From: Methanobacterium formicicum DSM 3637
Lineage (GTDB): Archaea > Methanobacteriota > Methanobacteria > Methanobacteriales > Methanobacteriaceae
Length of the DNA: 64,000 bases
Reading direction: 5' to 3'
Assembly (NCBI RefSeq): GCF_000302455.1
Contig: NZ_AMPO01000006.1
Coordinates: 62,001-126,000 of the forward strand
Position numbers and translations under genes: made by a program. Shown piece by piece: positions 37,050 to 53,437 of this stretch (positions are counted from its first letter, which is position 1; every line of letters starts with the position of its first letter). Under the pieces are notes generated by a model that worked only from the letters and a program-made list of their open reading frames with translations, was not told the DNA's origin and ran no database searches.

Positions 37050-37106
37050 AAATATTTATAAATGATAAAAAAGTTAGGTATACCTAAGAAAATTAGGCTA
37101 ACCTAA
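37050..37106 (+). promoter_or_regulatory. feo promoter with two DtxR/IdeR-type iron boxes
   Basis: A TATA-like AAATATTTATAAAT (about 37050-37063) is followed by two palindromes, TTAGGTATACCTAA (37074-37087) and TTAGGCTAACCTAA (37093-37106). Both fit the TTAGGYTARNCTAACCTAA-type operators of DtxR/IdeR-family iron repressors. Lying over the expected start point, they should block feoAAB transcription when iron is plentiful. The repressor gene itself is not in the window. Confidence 0.8.
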
Positions 37107-37167
37107 CTCTGACTTTTTTAGTCACAAAAATAGGGGTTAACCAAAAAAATAGGGAGGCAAATTAACC

Positions 37168-37619
<452 letters not shown>

Positions 37620-37639
37620 ATAAATAAAAGGTAGTGAAA

Positions 37640-39810
<2,171 letters not shown>

Positions 39811-39823
<13 letters not shown>

Positions 39824-39895
39824 AATGGAATGTTCCGGGGATTAAATGGAATGTTTCTGGATTTTAGAGTGGATGCTCTGGGATTCTAATATGGT
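39811..39895. repeat. Degenerate tandem repeat across the feoB stop codon
   Basis: Units of 21-24 bases starting CTGGGATTTTAGAATGGA recur about four times from the last codons of feoB into the downstream region. Confidence 0.65.
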
Positions 39896-39975
39896 AAACT
39901 GCTGAATATTTGAATAAAATTTTTTGATGAATTACAGTGAAAAAAATCAAGAATCAACTTGAAGGAGGTGATTTA

Positions 39976-40065
39976 ATGAGCTCAAGGTGTGGAATTAGTG
40001 GTAAGAAGCTTAATGAAGAAAAGCTTGAGTCTCCAGATGGAGACTCTGATAAGAAAAATGATTGA
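39976..40065 (+). CDS. Possible 29-residue peptide downstream of feoB
   Basis: ATG 39976 sits behind a strong GAAGGAGGTGATTTA site and reads MSSRCGISGKKLNEEKLE before an acidic Asp/Lys tail. The RBS is better than that of many real genes here. Against it: 40027-40046 inside the frame is a perfect 8-bp hairpin (GAGTCTCC-AGAT-GGAGACTC), which could be the terminator of the feo transcript, and the family is unknown. Confidence 0.4.
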   Translation: MSSRCGISGKKLNEEKLESPDGDSDKKND

Positions 40066-40134
40066 ATGATAAATAAATGATGGAAAAAGGATTAAATAAA
40101 AACCCTTTTTTCATATTTATAGTTAAATAATTAA

Positions 40135-40201
40135 CAATTAGGGGGTTCTGTTATATATCATCCTCTGCCAAAGTAAAAATCTCTTAGTTACCCCCTAATT
40201 G
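40135..40201. other. Long hairpin element (element C)
   Basis: CAATTAGGGGGT (40135-40146) and ACCCCCTAATTG (40190-40201) form a perfect 12-bp stem around 43 bases, then a T-rich stretch. Stem and loop lengths resemble the hairpins at 10906 and 22587, but the loop sequence is different. It lies between feo and the zinc-ribbon gene; terminator, leader or small RNA are all possible. Confidence 0.5.
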
Positions 40202-40346
40202 ATTTTATTAAAACATATTAAGTGATTTATCAAATATCAAGTAATTTAAATATCCTGAAATGGATTTATTTAAATATTCTAATATGGATTGATCATTTTT
40301 AGTATAAAATTGGGTCCCGAATTTGAGGATCTTTTAGGAGTTATAT

Positions 40347-40538
40347 ATGAAATGCAAAATTTGTGGTCATGTATTTGATGAAAATGAAAAAACAGCCACC
40401 TGCCAGGGATGTCTCACACATAACTGTAAAATGATTAGATGCCCTAACTGTGGCTTTGAACATTTACCTGAGAGAAAAAGCGAATCCAATGTATTTAAAT
40501 TCATATCTTCATTGTTTAAACCTTCCAATCATAAATAA
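40347..40538 (+). CDS. Small zinc-ribbon protein
   Basis: A 63-residue protein with CKIC near residue 3, CQGC and HNC in the middle, and CPNCGFEHLPE, enough cysteines for a zinc- or iron-binding ribbon. Similar small Cys-rich proteins are often found beside archaeal feo genes, so a role in iron handling is plausible. ATG 40347 follows TTAGGAG. Confidence 0.7.
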   Translation: MKCKICGHVFDENEKTATCQGCLTHNCKMIRCPNCGFEHLPERKSESNVFKFISSLFKPSNHK

Positions 40539-40698
40539 ATGATTGAGGTTAACTAGAATGGGGTGTTTAAATCATTGATGCTAAATCATCCCATAATCTC
40601 TGAAAATTGGTTAGATTAAACTTATTTAATTTGTTGGTGTACTGATTTTCTTCCACTAATCCATTAAGTTTTTACCACAATTTTAACAAGGAAGTAGC

Positions 40699-41076
40699 AT
40701 GGTCATTAAGAAAAAGGAAATTGTATTAATAGCAGTTATATTAATAATCGGATTGATGGTATTTTCTACCATTTTTAGTTCCTTAACTGGAATAGGGGCG
40801 GACTGTTCCAACTGTGTAAACTGCACAGACTGTTATATTGGAATAAACTCCACTGAAGAGAGTAAACTCTTTAATCAGTTGGATGGGATAGTAAAAACAT
40901 ATGTTGCGGAAAAAGAGAACATAACCGACCAATCACTCATCTGGACTTCTATAGTCTTCAAATCAAAAGATGAAGCTTTTGTATCTGCCTCAGTCAACGA
41001 TAAAATGTGGAATGGAACCTGGAAATATTCAGATAACCAATGGAATCCAGGGGAAGATTTCAAATGTCATTCCTAA
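40699..41076 (+). CDS. Membrane-anchored protein with Cys-rich motif
   Basis: A 125-residue protein: Lys-rich start, one N-terminal membrane helix (IVLIAVILIIGLMVFSTIF), then CSNCVNCTDC at about residues 36-45, and a soluble extracellular domain of about 75 residues. The three CxxC steps could bind a metal or FeS cluster outside the membrane. No known family is recognised. It stands between the zinc-ribbon protein and a permease. Confidence 0.65.
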   Translation: MVIKKKEIVLIAVILIIGLMVFSTIFSSLTGIGADCSNCVNCTDCYIGINSTEESKLFNQLDGIVKTYVAEKENITDQSLIWTSIVFKSKDEAFVSASVNDKMWNGTWKYSDNQWNPGEDFKCHS

Positions 41077-41099
41077 TTTTTTTTGTTTTAACAAGAATG

Positions 41100-41190
41100 C
41101 ATTAACATTTAATGCCCATTAAGTTTAATAACTATTTTAATAAGCAATTAGTTTAGTAACCATTTTAATAACTCATTAAGTTTAATCACA
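41100..41190. repeat. Degenerate 28-29 bp direct repeats
   Basis: ATTAAGTTTAATAACYATTTT-like units occur about 2.5 times between the Cys-rich protein and the permease gene. Confidence 0.6.
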
Positions 41191-41329
41191 AACTAAGGTA
41201 GAGTAACTAAAGCTTAATCTTTTACAAGTAATGTGTTTTGAATCCATCAAGCATCCATCCCACATGCACCTGGTTAAAATATGTAATTTTAAAGTTTAAT
41301 CTACATTTTTATGGCTAAAGGTGAAATTT

Positions 41330-42574
41330 ATGAGTTTCATTGTCAATTTCCTGCAATTTTTTTACCAGATACTCATTGAAAATTCATTTTTCATTTTGTT
41401 AGGATTCTTACTAGCAGGATTTATTCACATTCTCCTTCCTTCTCATTTACTGGGGAAATTAGTAGGTAATTCAACTATAGGTGGAATATTAAAGGGGATT
41501 CTTATTGGTTTACCTCTCCCTATCTGTGCCTGTGGAATTGTACCAGCAGCCATAGCCCTAAAAGATAAGGGGATCCGGGATTCAGTTTCGGCAGCATTTT
41601 TGGTTTCAACATCCGGTTTTAGTGTAAGTTCCATTGTGCCCTCTTACTCCTTTCTGGGTCTTCCTTTAACTTTAATGCGTCCAGTTGTAGCAGCAATTTC
41701 TGGAGTAACTGCTGGGATTCTGGTACACTTATTTGGAGATGATGGCCAAGCAACGAATAAGGTAATTTTAACCGAAAATAATCCTCAAACAGAGTCGGGT
41801 AGTTTTAAAAATTCAAATAATTCACATTGTACTGTTGACAGCTGGGATGGTGGACACTGCGGTGGTTGTAACCCGGAACTCTTTGACTTTGCAGATACTG
41901 TTACTGATAATTATAATCATTCGGAAGAGGAACATTCTGAGCCCAGAGATAGGGCAGATGAAACCACTGATAGGGCAGATGAAATATATGATAAACTTAA
42001 GGAAGTTTTTAGGTACTCATTTAAAGACACATTTTCAGAAGTTTCCACATCTCTTTTAATAGGACTTCTTTTCGCTGCATTGATGGGTACCCTGATGAGT
42101 ATGGGCATGCCCTGGGATTTTTTAAGGACCTTTGCATCTGATCCAGTTTTATCCCTTTTTATACTCCTCTTGGTAGCTATTCCAATATATGTCTGCCCCA
42201 CAGCTTCCATTCCCCTTGCACTGGCCTTCATATTCATGGGATTCACACCAGGAAGCATACTGGTTTTTATCTATGCTGGTCCCGCCACCAACATGGCAGC
42301 ATTGTCCATGATACTGGCTAAATTCAAAAAAAGATTTTTCACCATCTACTTAGCGTCCATTGTGGTTGTGTCCCTTATTGTGGGTTACGCTGTCAATCTA
42401 TTCAGTGATTTTTTCCTCAACGCAGTCACAGTCAGTGAACTTAATGCTTACACCGGGTTCATCCCTTTTTCAGCTAAACTCCTATCTGCATTCTTACTGA
42501 TGGCGCTACTGGTTTATGGTATCTACCGCAGCTGGATATTACCTCGAAGATTAGTTGAAAATCATGAAAAATGA
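41330..42574 (+). CDS. Permease of the ArsP / SO_0444 (DUF318) type
   Basis: A 414-residue membrane protein with about eight helices. Both halves carry the family signature: IGLPLPICACGIVPAAIALKD, then VAIPIYVCPTASIPLALAF. A hydrophilic loop at about 150-220 is rich in His, Cys, Asp and Glu (DSWDGGHCGGCNPELF, two DRADE repeats) and may bind metal. Family members export organoarsenicals or metal ions such as copper or zinc. ATG 41330 follows AAGGTG. Confidence 0.78.
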   Translation: MSFIVNFLQFFYQILIENSFFILLGFLLAGFIHILLPSHLLGKLVGNSTIGGILKGILIGLPLPICACGIVPAAIALKDKGIRDSVSAAFLVSTSGFSVSSIVPSYSFLGLPLTLMRPVVAAISGVTAGILVHLFGDDGQATNKVILTENNPQTESGSFKNSNNSHCTVDSWDGGHCGGCNPELFDFADTVTDNYNHSEEEHSEPRDRADETTDRADEIYDKLKEVFRYSFKDTFSEVSTSLLIGLLFAALMGTLMSMGMPWDFLRTFASDPVLSLFILLLVAIPIYVCPTASIPLALAFIFMGFTPGSILVFIYAGPATNMAALSMILAKFKKRFFTIYLASIVVVSLIVGYAVNLFSDFFLNAVTVSELNAYTGFIPFSAKLLSAFLLMALLVYGIYRSWILPRRLVENHEK

Positions 42575-42624
42575 GTTACAATTACCCCGAGAATTAGTTA
42601 AAAATCACGAAAAATAAGTTAAAA
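42539..42624. repeat. 43-bp tandem duplication across the permease stop codon
   Basis: Copies at 42539-42581 and 42582-42624 differ by a few substitutions. The first contains the last 11 codons and the stop of the permease; the second is non-coding. Confidence 0.85.
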
Positions 42625-42635
42625 AAATAGAATTC

Positions 42636-44525
42636 TCAGATTACCCATTCCTTCTTCACATCGCTCATGGTAATGCCATCTGGCAGGTAATCCTTAACCA
42701 TCCTGTTTACGAAGGTGGTATAAAAATTATTATTGGAAAAAATTGCCCGGGGATAATCATCAACCTGTATTCCTCCATCAAAGAGCAGCATACATCTTTT
42801 AGAGTATTCTGCTGCAAAATCAATATCATGAGTGGTCATCACAATGGTTAAACCGTTGTTTTGTAAGTTTTTCATTAAATCCGCAAGATGTAACTTACTA
42901 ACCGGGTCAATACCTTTGGTTGGTTCATCCAAAAACAGAATATCTGGGCGTGTTAACAGCGCTTTTACAATGGCTATTTTTTGTTGTTCGCCTCCACTAC
43001 AATCGTAAGGATGTTTATCCAGAAGATGGGACAATCCGAAAAGTTCAATCAGTTTCAATTTTTCATTTTCAAAGAGGTTTTTTTCATCTTCAAATCGTAT
43101 TTTTTCATCTTCAAAGAGGACACTGGGGCTTGAATTTAAAGATTTAGAACGGGTATTGTTCGAGGCTGTTATCGTGGAATCATTCGTTTTTCTGGATTTA
43201 AAAATTGATTTAAAGATTTTAAATCCCTTTTCATGATTATCTCTTTTTTTATTCCCAGATTGATGGATTTGGGTAATTTCTGGGGAGAATTCTGAAAACT
43301 CTTCCATGACTGTTTCCTGCCTGAAATGAATCATGGGGTTCTGATGGACATATCCCATTTTTAAATTTTTTCGATAATTGACTTTCCCTTTTTTTGCCTT
43401 AATAAGTCCGGCTAAAATTTGTAATAGGGTTGTTTTACCGGTTCCGTTTCCTCCCAGTATACTGATGAATTCTCCCTGGTGGATATCCATAGAAATTCCC
43501 TTTAGAACAATATTTTCTGGCACGTAACCAAACCAGATATCTTTACAGCTTATCAGGGTATTCTGGGATGAATTAACCAGGTTTTCATTTCCATTTTCAT
43601 CTTTATCGTAATTTGAGGATATTGTGGGGTTTATAGATACTGTAGCGTCTAAGGGGTATAGGGATGTTTGAGATTTTTTCAATTCATCATTTAAAAGATT
43701 TAAATTGGCACGTCCTTCCCTTATATTGAGTGGGATATCCATTTCACCTAAAAAATCATATTTGGACTGGAGGAGGAAGTTTATCCGTGTTACATAGGGG
43801 AGGTAATTACTGAAAATATTATCTGTCCATGCTTCAGAACATATACTGCGTGGTTTATCACAGTACTTTATACTTCCATCCCTTAAGAACACTGCTTTAT
43901 CAATAAAAGGAAACATGTTATCTATTTTATGTTCCGTGGCAATTATGGTAATGGAAAACTCCTCATTCAACCTTCTGAGAATGGACAAAAAATCATAGGC
44001 AGCGATGGGGTCAAGCTGTGATGTGGGCTCATCTAAAAGGAGTAGTCTGGGCTTTAAAACCAGGAGTGAACATAGGTTAACCAGCTGTTTTTGACCTCCA
44101 GATAGTTCATTGACCTTTTTATATAGATGTTTATCCAGGCCGAAAAATGCAGTCATCTCTGCAACTCTGTTTCGAATTTCACCGGTGGATAGGCCCATAT
44201 TCTCCAGGGGAAAAGCAATTTCCTGGAGAACATTATCAGAAACCATTTGATCTTCAGGATTTTGAAACAGAAATCCAATCTCTGAGGCAGATTTTTCATC
44301 TTCTAGATCCTTTATATTTTCTCCATCATAATAAATAATACCATTTGAGTCTCCTTTGGGCCGTATTTCATTTTTAAGATTAGCTAAAAGAGTTGTTTTA
44401 CCTGAACCAGAAGGTCCGCACAGTAAAATGAATTCTCCTTCATCCACATCCAGTGTGATATCAGAAAGTGTATTCTCAGTATGGGGGTATTTGAAACTGA
44501 AATCTTCAAATCTTATTAAACTCAT
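42636..44525 (-). CDS. Fused two-domain ECF transporter ATPase (EcfA-EcfA')
   Basis: A 629-residue protein of two ABC ATPase domains. Domain 1: GPSGSGKTT near residue 36, LSGGQKQLV, LLLLDEPTSQLD. Domain 2: GGNGTGKTT near 358, YVHQNP, CSGGEQQKIA, ILFLDEPTKGID. Domain 2 has an unusual insert of about 80 residues between Q-loop and signature, with three FEDEK/FENEK heptads. Such fused ATPases pair with an EcfT and one or several substrate subunits (YkoD-like layout). It lies downstream of the EcfT gene at 44662. Confidence 0.88.
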   Translation of the reverse strand: MSLIRFEDFSFKYPHTENTLSDITLDVDEGEFILLCGPSGSGKTTLLANLKNEIRPKGDSNGIIYYDGENIKDLEDEKSASEIGFLFQNPEDQMVSDNVLQEIAFPLENMGLSTGEIRNRVAEMTAFFGLDKHLYKKVNELSGGQKQLVNLCSLLVLKPRLLLLDEPTSQLDPIAAYDFLSILRRLNEEFSITIIATEHKIDNMFPFIDKAVFLRDGSIKYCDKPRSICSEAWTDNIFSNYLPYVTRINFLLQSKYDFLGEMDIPLNIREGRANLNLLNDELKKSQTSLYPLDATVSINPTISSNYDKDENGNENLVNSSQNTLISCKDIWFGYVPENIVLKGISMDIHQGEFISILGGNGTGKTTLLQILAGLIKAKKGKVNYRKNLKMGYVHQNPMIHFRQETVMEEFSEFSPEITQIHQSGNKKRDNHEKGFKIFKSIFKSRKTNDSTITASNNTRSKSLNSSPSVLFEDEKIRFEDEKNLFENEKLKLIELFGLSHLLDKHPYDCSGGEQQKIAIVKALLTRPDILFLDEPTKGIDPVSKLHLADLMKNLQNNGLTIVMTTHDIDFAAEYSKRCMLLFDGGIQVDDYPRAIFSNNNFYTTFVNRMVKDYLPDGITMSDVKKEWVI

Positions 44526-44661
44526 TTAATAATCCTCCTCAACATTTTCAGTATAGATAAACTCTCAAGTATGGGTAAACTTTTCCAGGTACTGGTAAAC
44601 TTAAATAATCCGACAGTAAGATTTAAAAATCACATATTACTTGATTAGTTCTTTCATTGTT

Positions 44662-45537
44662 CTAATCTAGCCACAACAGCCTTTCTTTTAGTTCTAAATA
44701 AATGATTGGACTCAATAAAAACAGGAATGCAAGGTAGTAAATGCTCAGAACGTTTTCTGAAATATTGAAGCTAATGGTGGGGTAAACTTCAATTCTACCG
44801 TATCCTTCCAGGAGACCAAAGATGCTTATCATGACGGTGATCCCTATAAATAGAAAAAAGATATAATCGATTCTTTGGATTTTATATGAAAGATAATTGG
44901 TTCTTCTTTTAATGCCGTATCCCCTGGCTTTCATTGACTTTGCAGTGAGCATGGATTCTTCCAGGGACCATGAAACAACTACTGCCAGCATATTTGCGGT
45001 TTTTTTAATTTTTTCAATCCGGGATTCACCTTTTCCATCGGTAGTTTTCTTTTCATTGAAACTTGAGACCTTATTTACCTCAGTTAATCTGTAGCTTAAC
45101 AGGGGAACAAAACGTAGTGCCATTATGATTACCATTGAGATATGGGGGAAGCGCTTTGAAAAAAGGTAAAGCATTTCCTGATATGAAACCGCCCGATTGT
45201 AAGATGAGAATACTAACAATATAATTAACAGGGAAACACTCATTAAAATTCCATAAACCAGTGCTTCTAGTGTGATGGAGAAGTTTCCCACAATATATAT
45301 CTGGGTGGTTCCCACGTGGGATGTTAACGGATTCAAGATGATAATCAGAATGGACATGGGAATGAAGAACTTGATTATGCTTTTAAATTCCTGGCTGATG
45401 CCCTGTAACGCTATTAAAACTGAGATTAAAATTAAAAATGATATAAGATAGTAGGGATCGTTGTATAAGAATGCGAATATTATCAGGATGAAGTAGTATA
45501 GGACATAGACTGCTGGATGGATGATGGTTAGTTTCAC
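44662..45537 (-). CDS. EcfT transmembrane component of second ECF module
   Basis: A 291-residue membrane protein with five to six helices and the EcfT coupling segment AKSMKARGYGIKRR. It begins with GTG at 45537 (KLTIIHPAVYVLYY). With the fused ATPase it forms an energising module, but no substrate-specific S component adjoins it; the lone CbiM-like gene at 27.5 kb or genes elsewhere may use it. The leader on its side contains two stems (45588-45616 and 45621-45669) that look like an attenuator. Confidence 0.82.
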   Translation of the reverse strand: MKLTIIHPAVYVLYYFILIIFAFLYNDPYYLISFLILISVLIALQGISQEFKSIIKFFIPMSILIIILNPLTSHVGTTQIYIVGNFSITLEALVYGILMSVSLLIILLVFSSYNRAVSYQEMLYLFSKRFPHISMVIIMALRFVPLLSYRLTEVNKVSSFNEKKTTDGKGESRIEKIKKTANMLAVVVSWSLEESMLTAKSMKARGYGIKRRTNYLSYKIQRIDYIFFLFIGITVMISIFGLLEGYGRIEVYPTISFNISENVLSIYYLAFLFLLSPIIYLELKERLLWLD

Positions 45538-45587
45538 TTTCTGTCCCCAAAGTTTGTGGGAATTCTTTTTATATTAAAATAGGGTTA

Positions 45588-45669
45588 AAGGGACCCGTCT
45601 GGTTTTTAGGTCCCTTAATTTGACACCATTAGGAAAACTAAGGAGGTTTACTGGACCCTACCGGTGTCA
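45588..45669 (-). promoter_or_regulatory. Structured leader of the ECF module (element E)
   Basis: On the minus strand TGACACC/GGTGTCA (45663-45669 with 45621-45627) encloses 35 bases and is followed by the hairpin AAGGGACC/GGTCCCTT (45609-45616 with 45588-45595) and TAACCCTATTTT. The enclosed GGGTCC could pair instead with GGGACC, giving two exclusive folds. The 310-base gap 45538-45847 also holds the plus-strand TATA (ATTATATAAAC near 45715) for the CobN-like gene. Confidence 0.5.
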
Positions 45670-45691
45670 TATTTTTATTGTAGGTATAGGA

Positions 45692-45737
<46 letters not shown>

Positions 45738-45827
45738 TTTTTTCAATTATTATGGAAAAATTTATATTAAAGAATACTTTAATCACTTTCAAGCATTATT
45801 GAATTTAATCAATTTTGCTTAAAAAAT

Positions 45828-50224
<4,397 letters not shown>

Positions 50225-50377
50225 AATATTTTTACCCCCTTTTCTTCTTTTTTTAGGGAGATAATTATGATTTTAAATTTAGGATTCTAATTATCATGGA
50301 TAATTATTGTCAATGAATGTGCAGTATGTATTACAATTACTGCTGAAACAATTGAATAAGTATTAAATTAATTCAAT

Positions 50378-50415
50378 GTATTACTATAAGACCTGATATT
50401 GCCAGGAAAGTAATA
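50378..50415. promoter_or_regulatory. TATTAC-N25-GTAATA inverted repeat, site 8
   Basis: GTATTAC (50378-50384), 25 bases, GTAATA (50410-50415), about 78 bases before the DUF2162 gene. It marks that gene and the ExbB/ExbD-like pair as a separate transcription unit from the CobN-like gene. Confidence 0.7.
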
Positions 50416-50489
50416 ATACTTAACTGATCGAAAATATTATAAGCTATTTGACTAAATTCTTATTGTGGTTAAATGAGGATGTGTGATTA

Positions 50490-51221
<732 letters not shown>

Positions 51222-51287
51222 TAACAATGGTAAATTTAGGGAAAAAAGTGAAAAATAAGTATAATTTCAAATTTTTAGGTGATTTCA

Positions 51288-51959
51288 ATGGTAGCGATTC
51301 CAGGCAGTGAAATGTTGAGTTCAGCTCTGCACGTTATATCCCAAAGCCTTCTCATACCGGTTATTGTAGGGCTTCTAGCCTTCATGCTATATGCAATCAT
51401 AAGCTTTGGTGGTTTAATATCAGAGTACACCAACCGTATACGAATAAGTACAGATGAAATAGAGAAAATTATCAGTGATTTTACCAATACCGGAACATCC
51501 GAAGGAATTAAAGAAGTAATGGATAAAAGTAGCGTTCCCAACAATTATAAAGCCATCATTATCAAAATTGCATCCCACCCTGAACTTGGTAGTAAATCCC
51601 GGGAAGCACTGGCTAGAAAACTCATTGAAAAGGAAGAGGCTATGGCAGCCAAGAGCCTGGAAAAAACAGATATTGTCACTCGTTTAGGGCCTACTCTGGG
51701 TTTGATGGGAACCTTGATCCCTATGGGTCCTGGTCTGGCAGCATTGGGTTCTGGAGATGTTAACACTCTGGCCAATGCAATTATAATAGCATTTGACACT
51801 ACTGTTGTTGGACTGGCAGCAGGAGCTATAGCTTATGTAATATCCAAGGTTAGGAGACGATGGTATGAGGAATACCTGTCCAATCTGGATGCTCTATGTG
51901 AAGCTGCACTTGAGGTGATGGATCATGGTAAGGCGCAAGCACCGTCGTATGTTGGATGA
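51288..51959 (+). CDS. ExbB/TolQ/MotA-type proton channel protein
   Basis: A 223-residue protein with three membrane helices and the ExbB family segments TRLGPTLGLMGTLIPMGPGL and ANAIIIAFDTTVVGLAAGAI. In bacteria ExbB and ExbD use the proton gradient to energise TonB-dependent uptake. I chose ATG 51288 after AGGTG; the GTG at 51279 lies inside that RBS. It overlaps the next gene by 35 bases, showing tight coupling. Confidence 0.88.
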   Translation: MVAIPGSEMLSSALHVISQSLLIPVIVGLLAFMLYAIISFGGLISEYTNRIRISTDEIEKIISDFTNTGTSEGIKEVMDKSSVPNNYKAIIIKIASHPELGSKSREALARKLIEKEEAMAAKSLEKTDIVTRLGPTLGLMGTLIPMGPGLAALGSGDVNTLANAIIIAFDTTVVGLAAGAIAYVISKVRRRWYEEYLSNLDALCEAALEVMDHGKAQAPSYVG

Positions 51960-52263
51960 TAGTCAGGGAGAAGACCCATCTGCAGGATCAGCCAACCTGG
52001 TGGATGCCATGCTGGTACTGGCAGTGGGGTTCCTGATATTCCTGGTAATGTCCTGGAACATGCAAAACGTGGTTTTTGCCAACATGACCCAGGAAGAACG
52101 TCAAGAGACCATGGAAGCCATGAAGCAGATGGCTGAAATTAATCAGGGCAGTGAAGTCAATGACACACCCCAATCAGAGTCTGGATCGGGACAGGGATAC
52201 TCTAAGAAAGGAACGGTTTATCAGGATCCCAATACTGGAAAATTGATCATGGTGCAGGGTTGA
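51925..52263 (+). CDS. DUF2149 protein, ExbD-like partner
   Basis: A 112-residue protein with one membrane helix at about residues 24-45. The stretch NLVDAMLVLAVGFLIFL closely matches the single helix of ExbD, including Asp27 at the place of the proton-carrying Asp25 of ExbD. An acidic/Gln-rich segment follows, ending in a GTVYQDPNTGKLIMV motif. ATG 51925 follows GAGGTGATGG. With the ExbB-like protein it should form a proton-driven motor. Confidence 0.82.
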   Translation: MVRRKHRRMLDDSQGEDPSAGSANLVDAMLVLAVGFLIFLVMSWNMQNVVFANMTQEERQETMEAMKQMAEINQGSEVNDTPQSESGSGQGYSKKGTVYQDPNTGKLIMVQG

Positions 52264-52379
52264 CTTATCTGGTGGGAGTTTCCCACCAACCAGATTTCCT
52301 CTATTTTTTTTTATTGATTGTTGCCTATTATTTGATTAAACTATTTATCCTAATTAACTCAAGTAATATATTCACATCG

Positions 52380-52555
52380 CCTATTTATTCATATTAATCT
52401 ATTTATCCATTATTTTAACTTATTTATTCATTTTAATCTATTTATCCATTATTTTAACTTATTTATTCATTTTAATCTATTTATCCATTATTTTAACTTA
52501 TTTATTCATTTTAATCTATTTATCCATTATTTTAACTTATTTATTCATTTTAACC
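52380..52555. repeat. 39-bp AT-rich tandem repeat, about 4.5 copies
   Basis: The unit begins CTTATTTATTCATTTTAATC and continues TATTTATCCATTATTTTAA. Three copies are identical and the outer ones are diverged or partial. It fills most of the 401-base gap 52264-52664 and ends about 110 bases before the HisA-like gene. There is no CRISPR-like spacer structure. Confidence 0.9.
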
Positions 52556-52664
52556 TAATTCATTATTTTAGGCATGTGCAATGGTTTTGATTATGTTTTC
52601 AAGGTAAAGGAAGTAAGGTAAAACATAAAAGTGATTCAATATAAGTTGGTAATGGTGAAGTTAA

Positions 52665-53345
52665 TTGATAATACCAGTTTTAGATATAAAAGACGGAATA
52701 GCTGTTTCTGGAAAATCTGGAAACAGAAAGACATACAAACCACTTCAAACAGTTTTCCACCCTTCTTCTCATCCCTTTAAAATTGCTCGTTCTCTTCTGG
52801 ACAAAGGAGCAGAACAATTGTACATTGCCGATCTGGATGCCATTGAAGGGAAAGGTTCTAATGGGGATTTAGTGAGTGAGATCAACCAGTTCATCCCGGT
52901 GATGCTTGATTGTGGTGCCAATGATATTGATTCAGTATCTGATGCTCTTCAAGTTGCAGATAAAGTAATAGTGGCCACAGAAACCCTGAAAAACTTGGAG
53001 GACCTCCATGAAATATTTTGCAGGGTTAATAGGGAACGAATTATCCTAAGCATTGATGTGATGGATAATAAAGTTTTAAGCAAATACATGGAACTTGATT
53101 TTAACATTTTAAGAGAAAATTTGGAAAAATTAAAACCATCCCATATAATTCTCCTGGATATCTCCAGGGTAGGAACTGAAGGTGGAATTAACTGGGGATT
53201 AATAGATGAATTTACAGGACTAGAAAACTCTATTATTTTAGGCGGGGGCATCACTGAGGATGACATGCACCAGCTGGATAAAAAAGGTGTGAATAAAGTT
53301 TTAGTTGGCACTGCACTCCATAAAGGCCTAATAAAACTTTTTTAA
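52665..53345 (+). CDS. HisA/HisF-related TIM-barrel protein
   Basis: A 226-residue protein resembling HisA: start MIIPVLDIKDGIAVSG, LYIADLDAIEGKGSN in strand 2, LSIDVMDNK in the middle, and LGGGITEDDMHQLDKKGVNKVLVGTALH at the end. True HisA has two phosphate-binding GG motifs; only the second is plain here, and Lys-rich changes near the start suggest a different substrate. Such HisA-like proteins are common in methanogens, with no assigned role that I can name. The start is a TTG at 52665. The next gene is a sugar-kinase-like protein. Confidence 0.75.
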   Translation: MIIPVLDIKDGIAVSGKSGNRKTYKPLQTVFHPSSHPFKIARSLLDKGAEQLYIADLDAIEGKGSNGDLVSEINQFIPVMLDCGANDIDSVSDALQVADKVIVATETLKNLEDLHEIFCRVNRERIILSIDVMDNKVLSKYMELDFNILRENLEKLKPSHIILLDISRVGTEGGINWGLIDEFTGLENSIILGGGITEDDMHQLDKKGVNKVLVGTALHKGLIKLF

Positions 53346-53375
53346 AGAGTACATGATTTTTTAAAGAGTACCTGA
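53338..53375. repeat. 19-bp tandem duplication across a stop codon
   Basis: TTTTTTAAAGAGTACMTGA occurs at 53338-53356 and 53357-53375. The first copy holds the stop of the HisA-like gene. Confidence 0.9.
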
Positions 53376-53437
53376 TCAATCACTTACTTCACCAAATCAA
53401 TCCTTAAGCTTATTAATTCCTCTGCCCAAGATATTTT

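Noticed and set aside
42920..43147. Plus-strand frame opposite the fused ATPase
   Set aside because: It is antisense to conserved ABC motifs, with no RBS.
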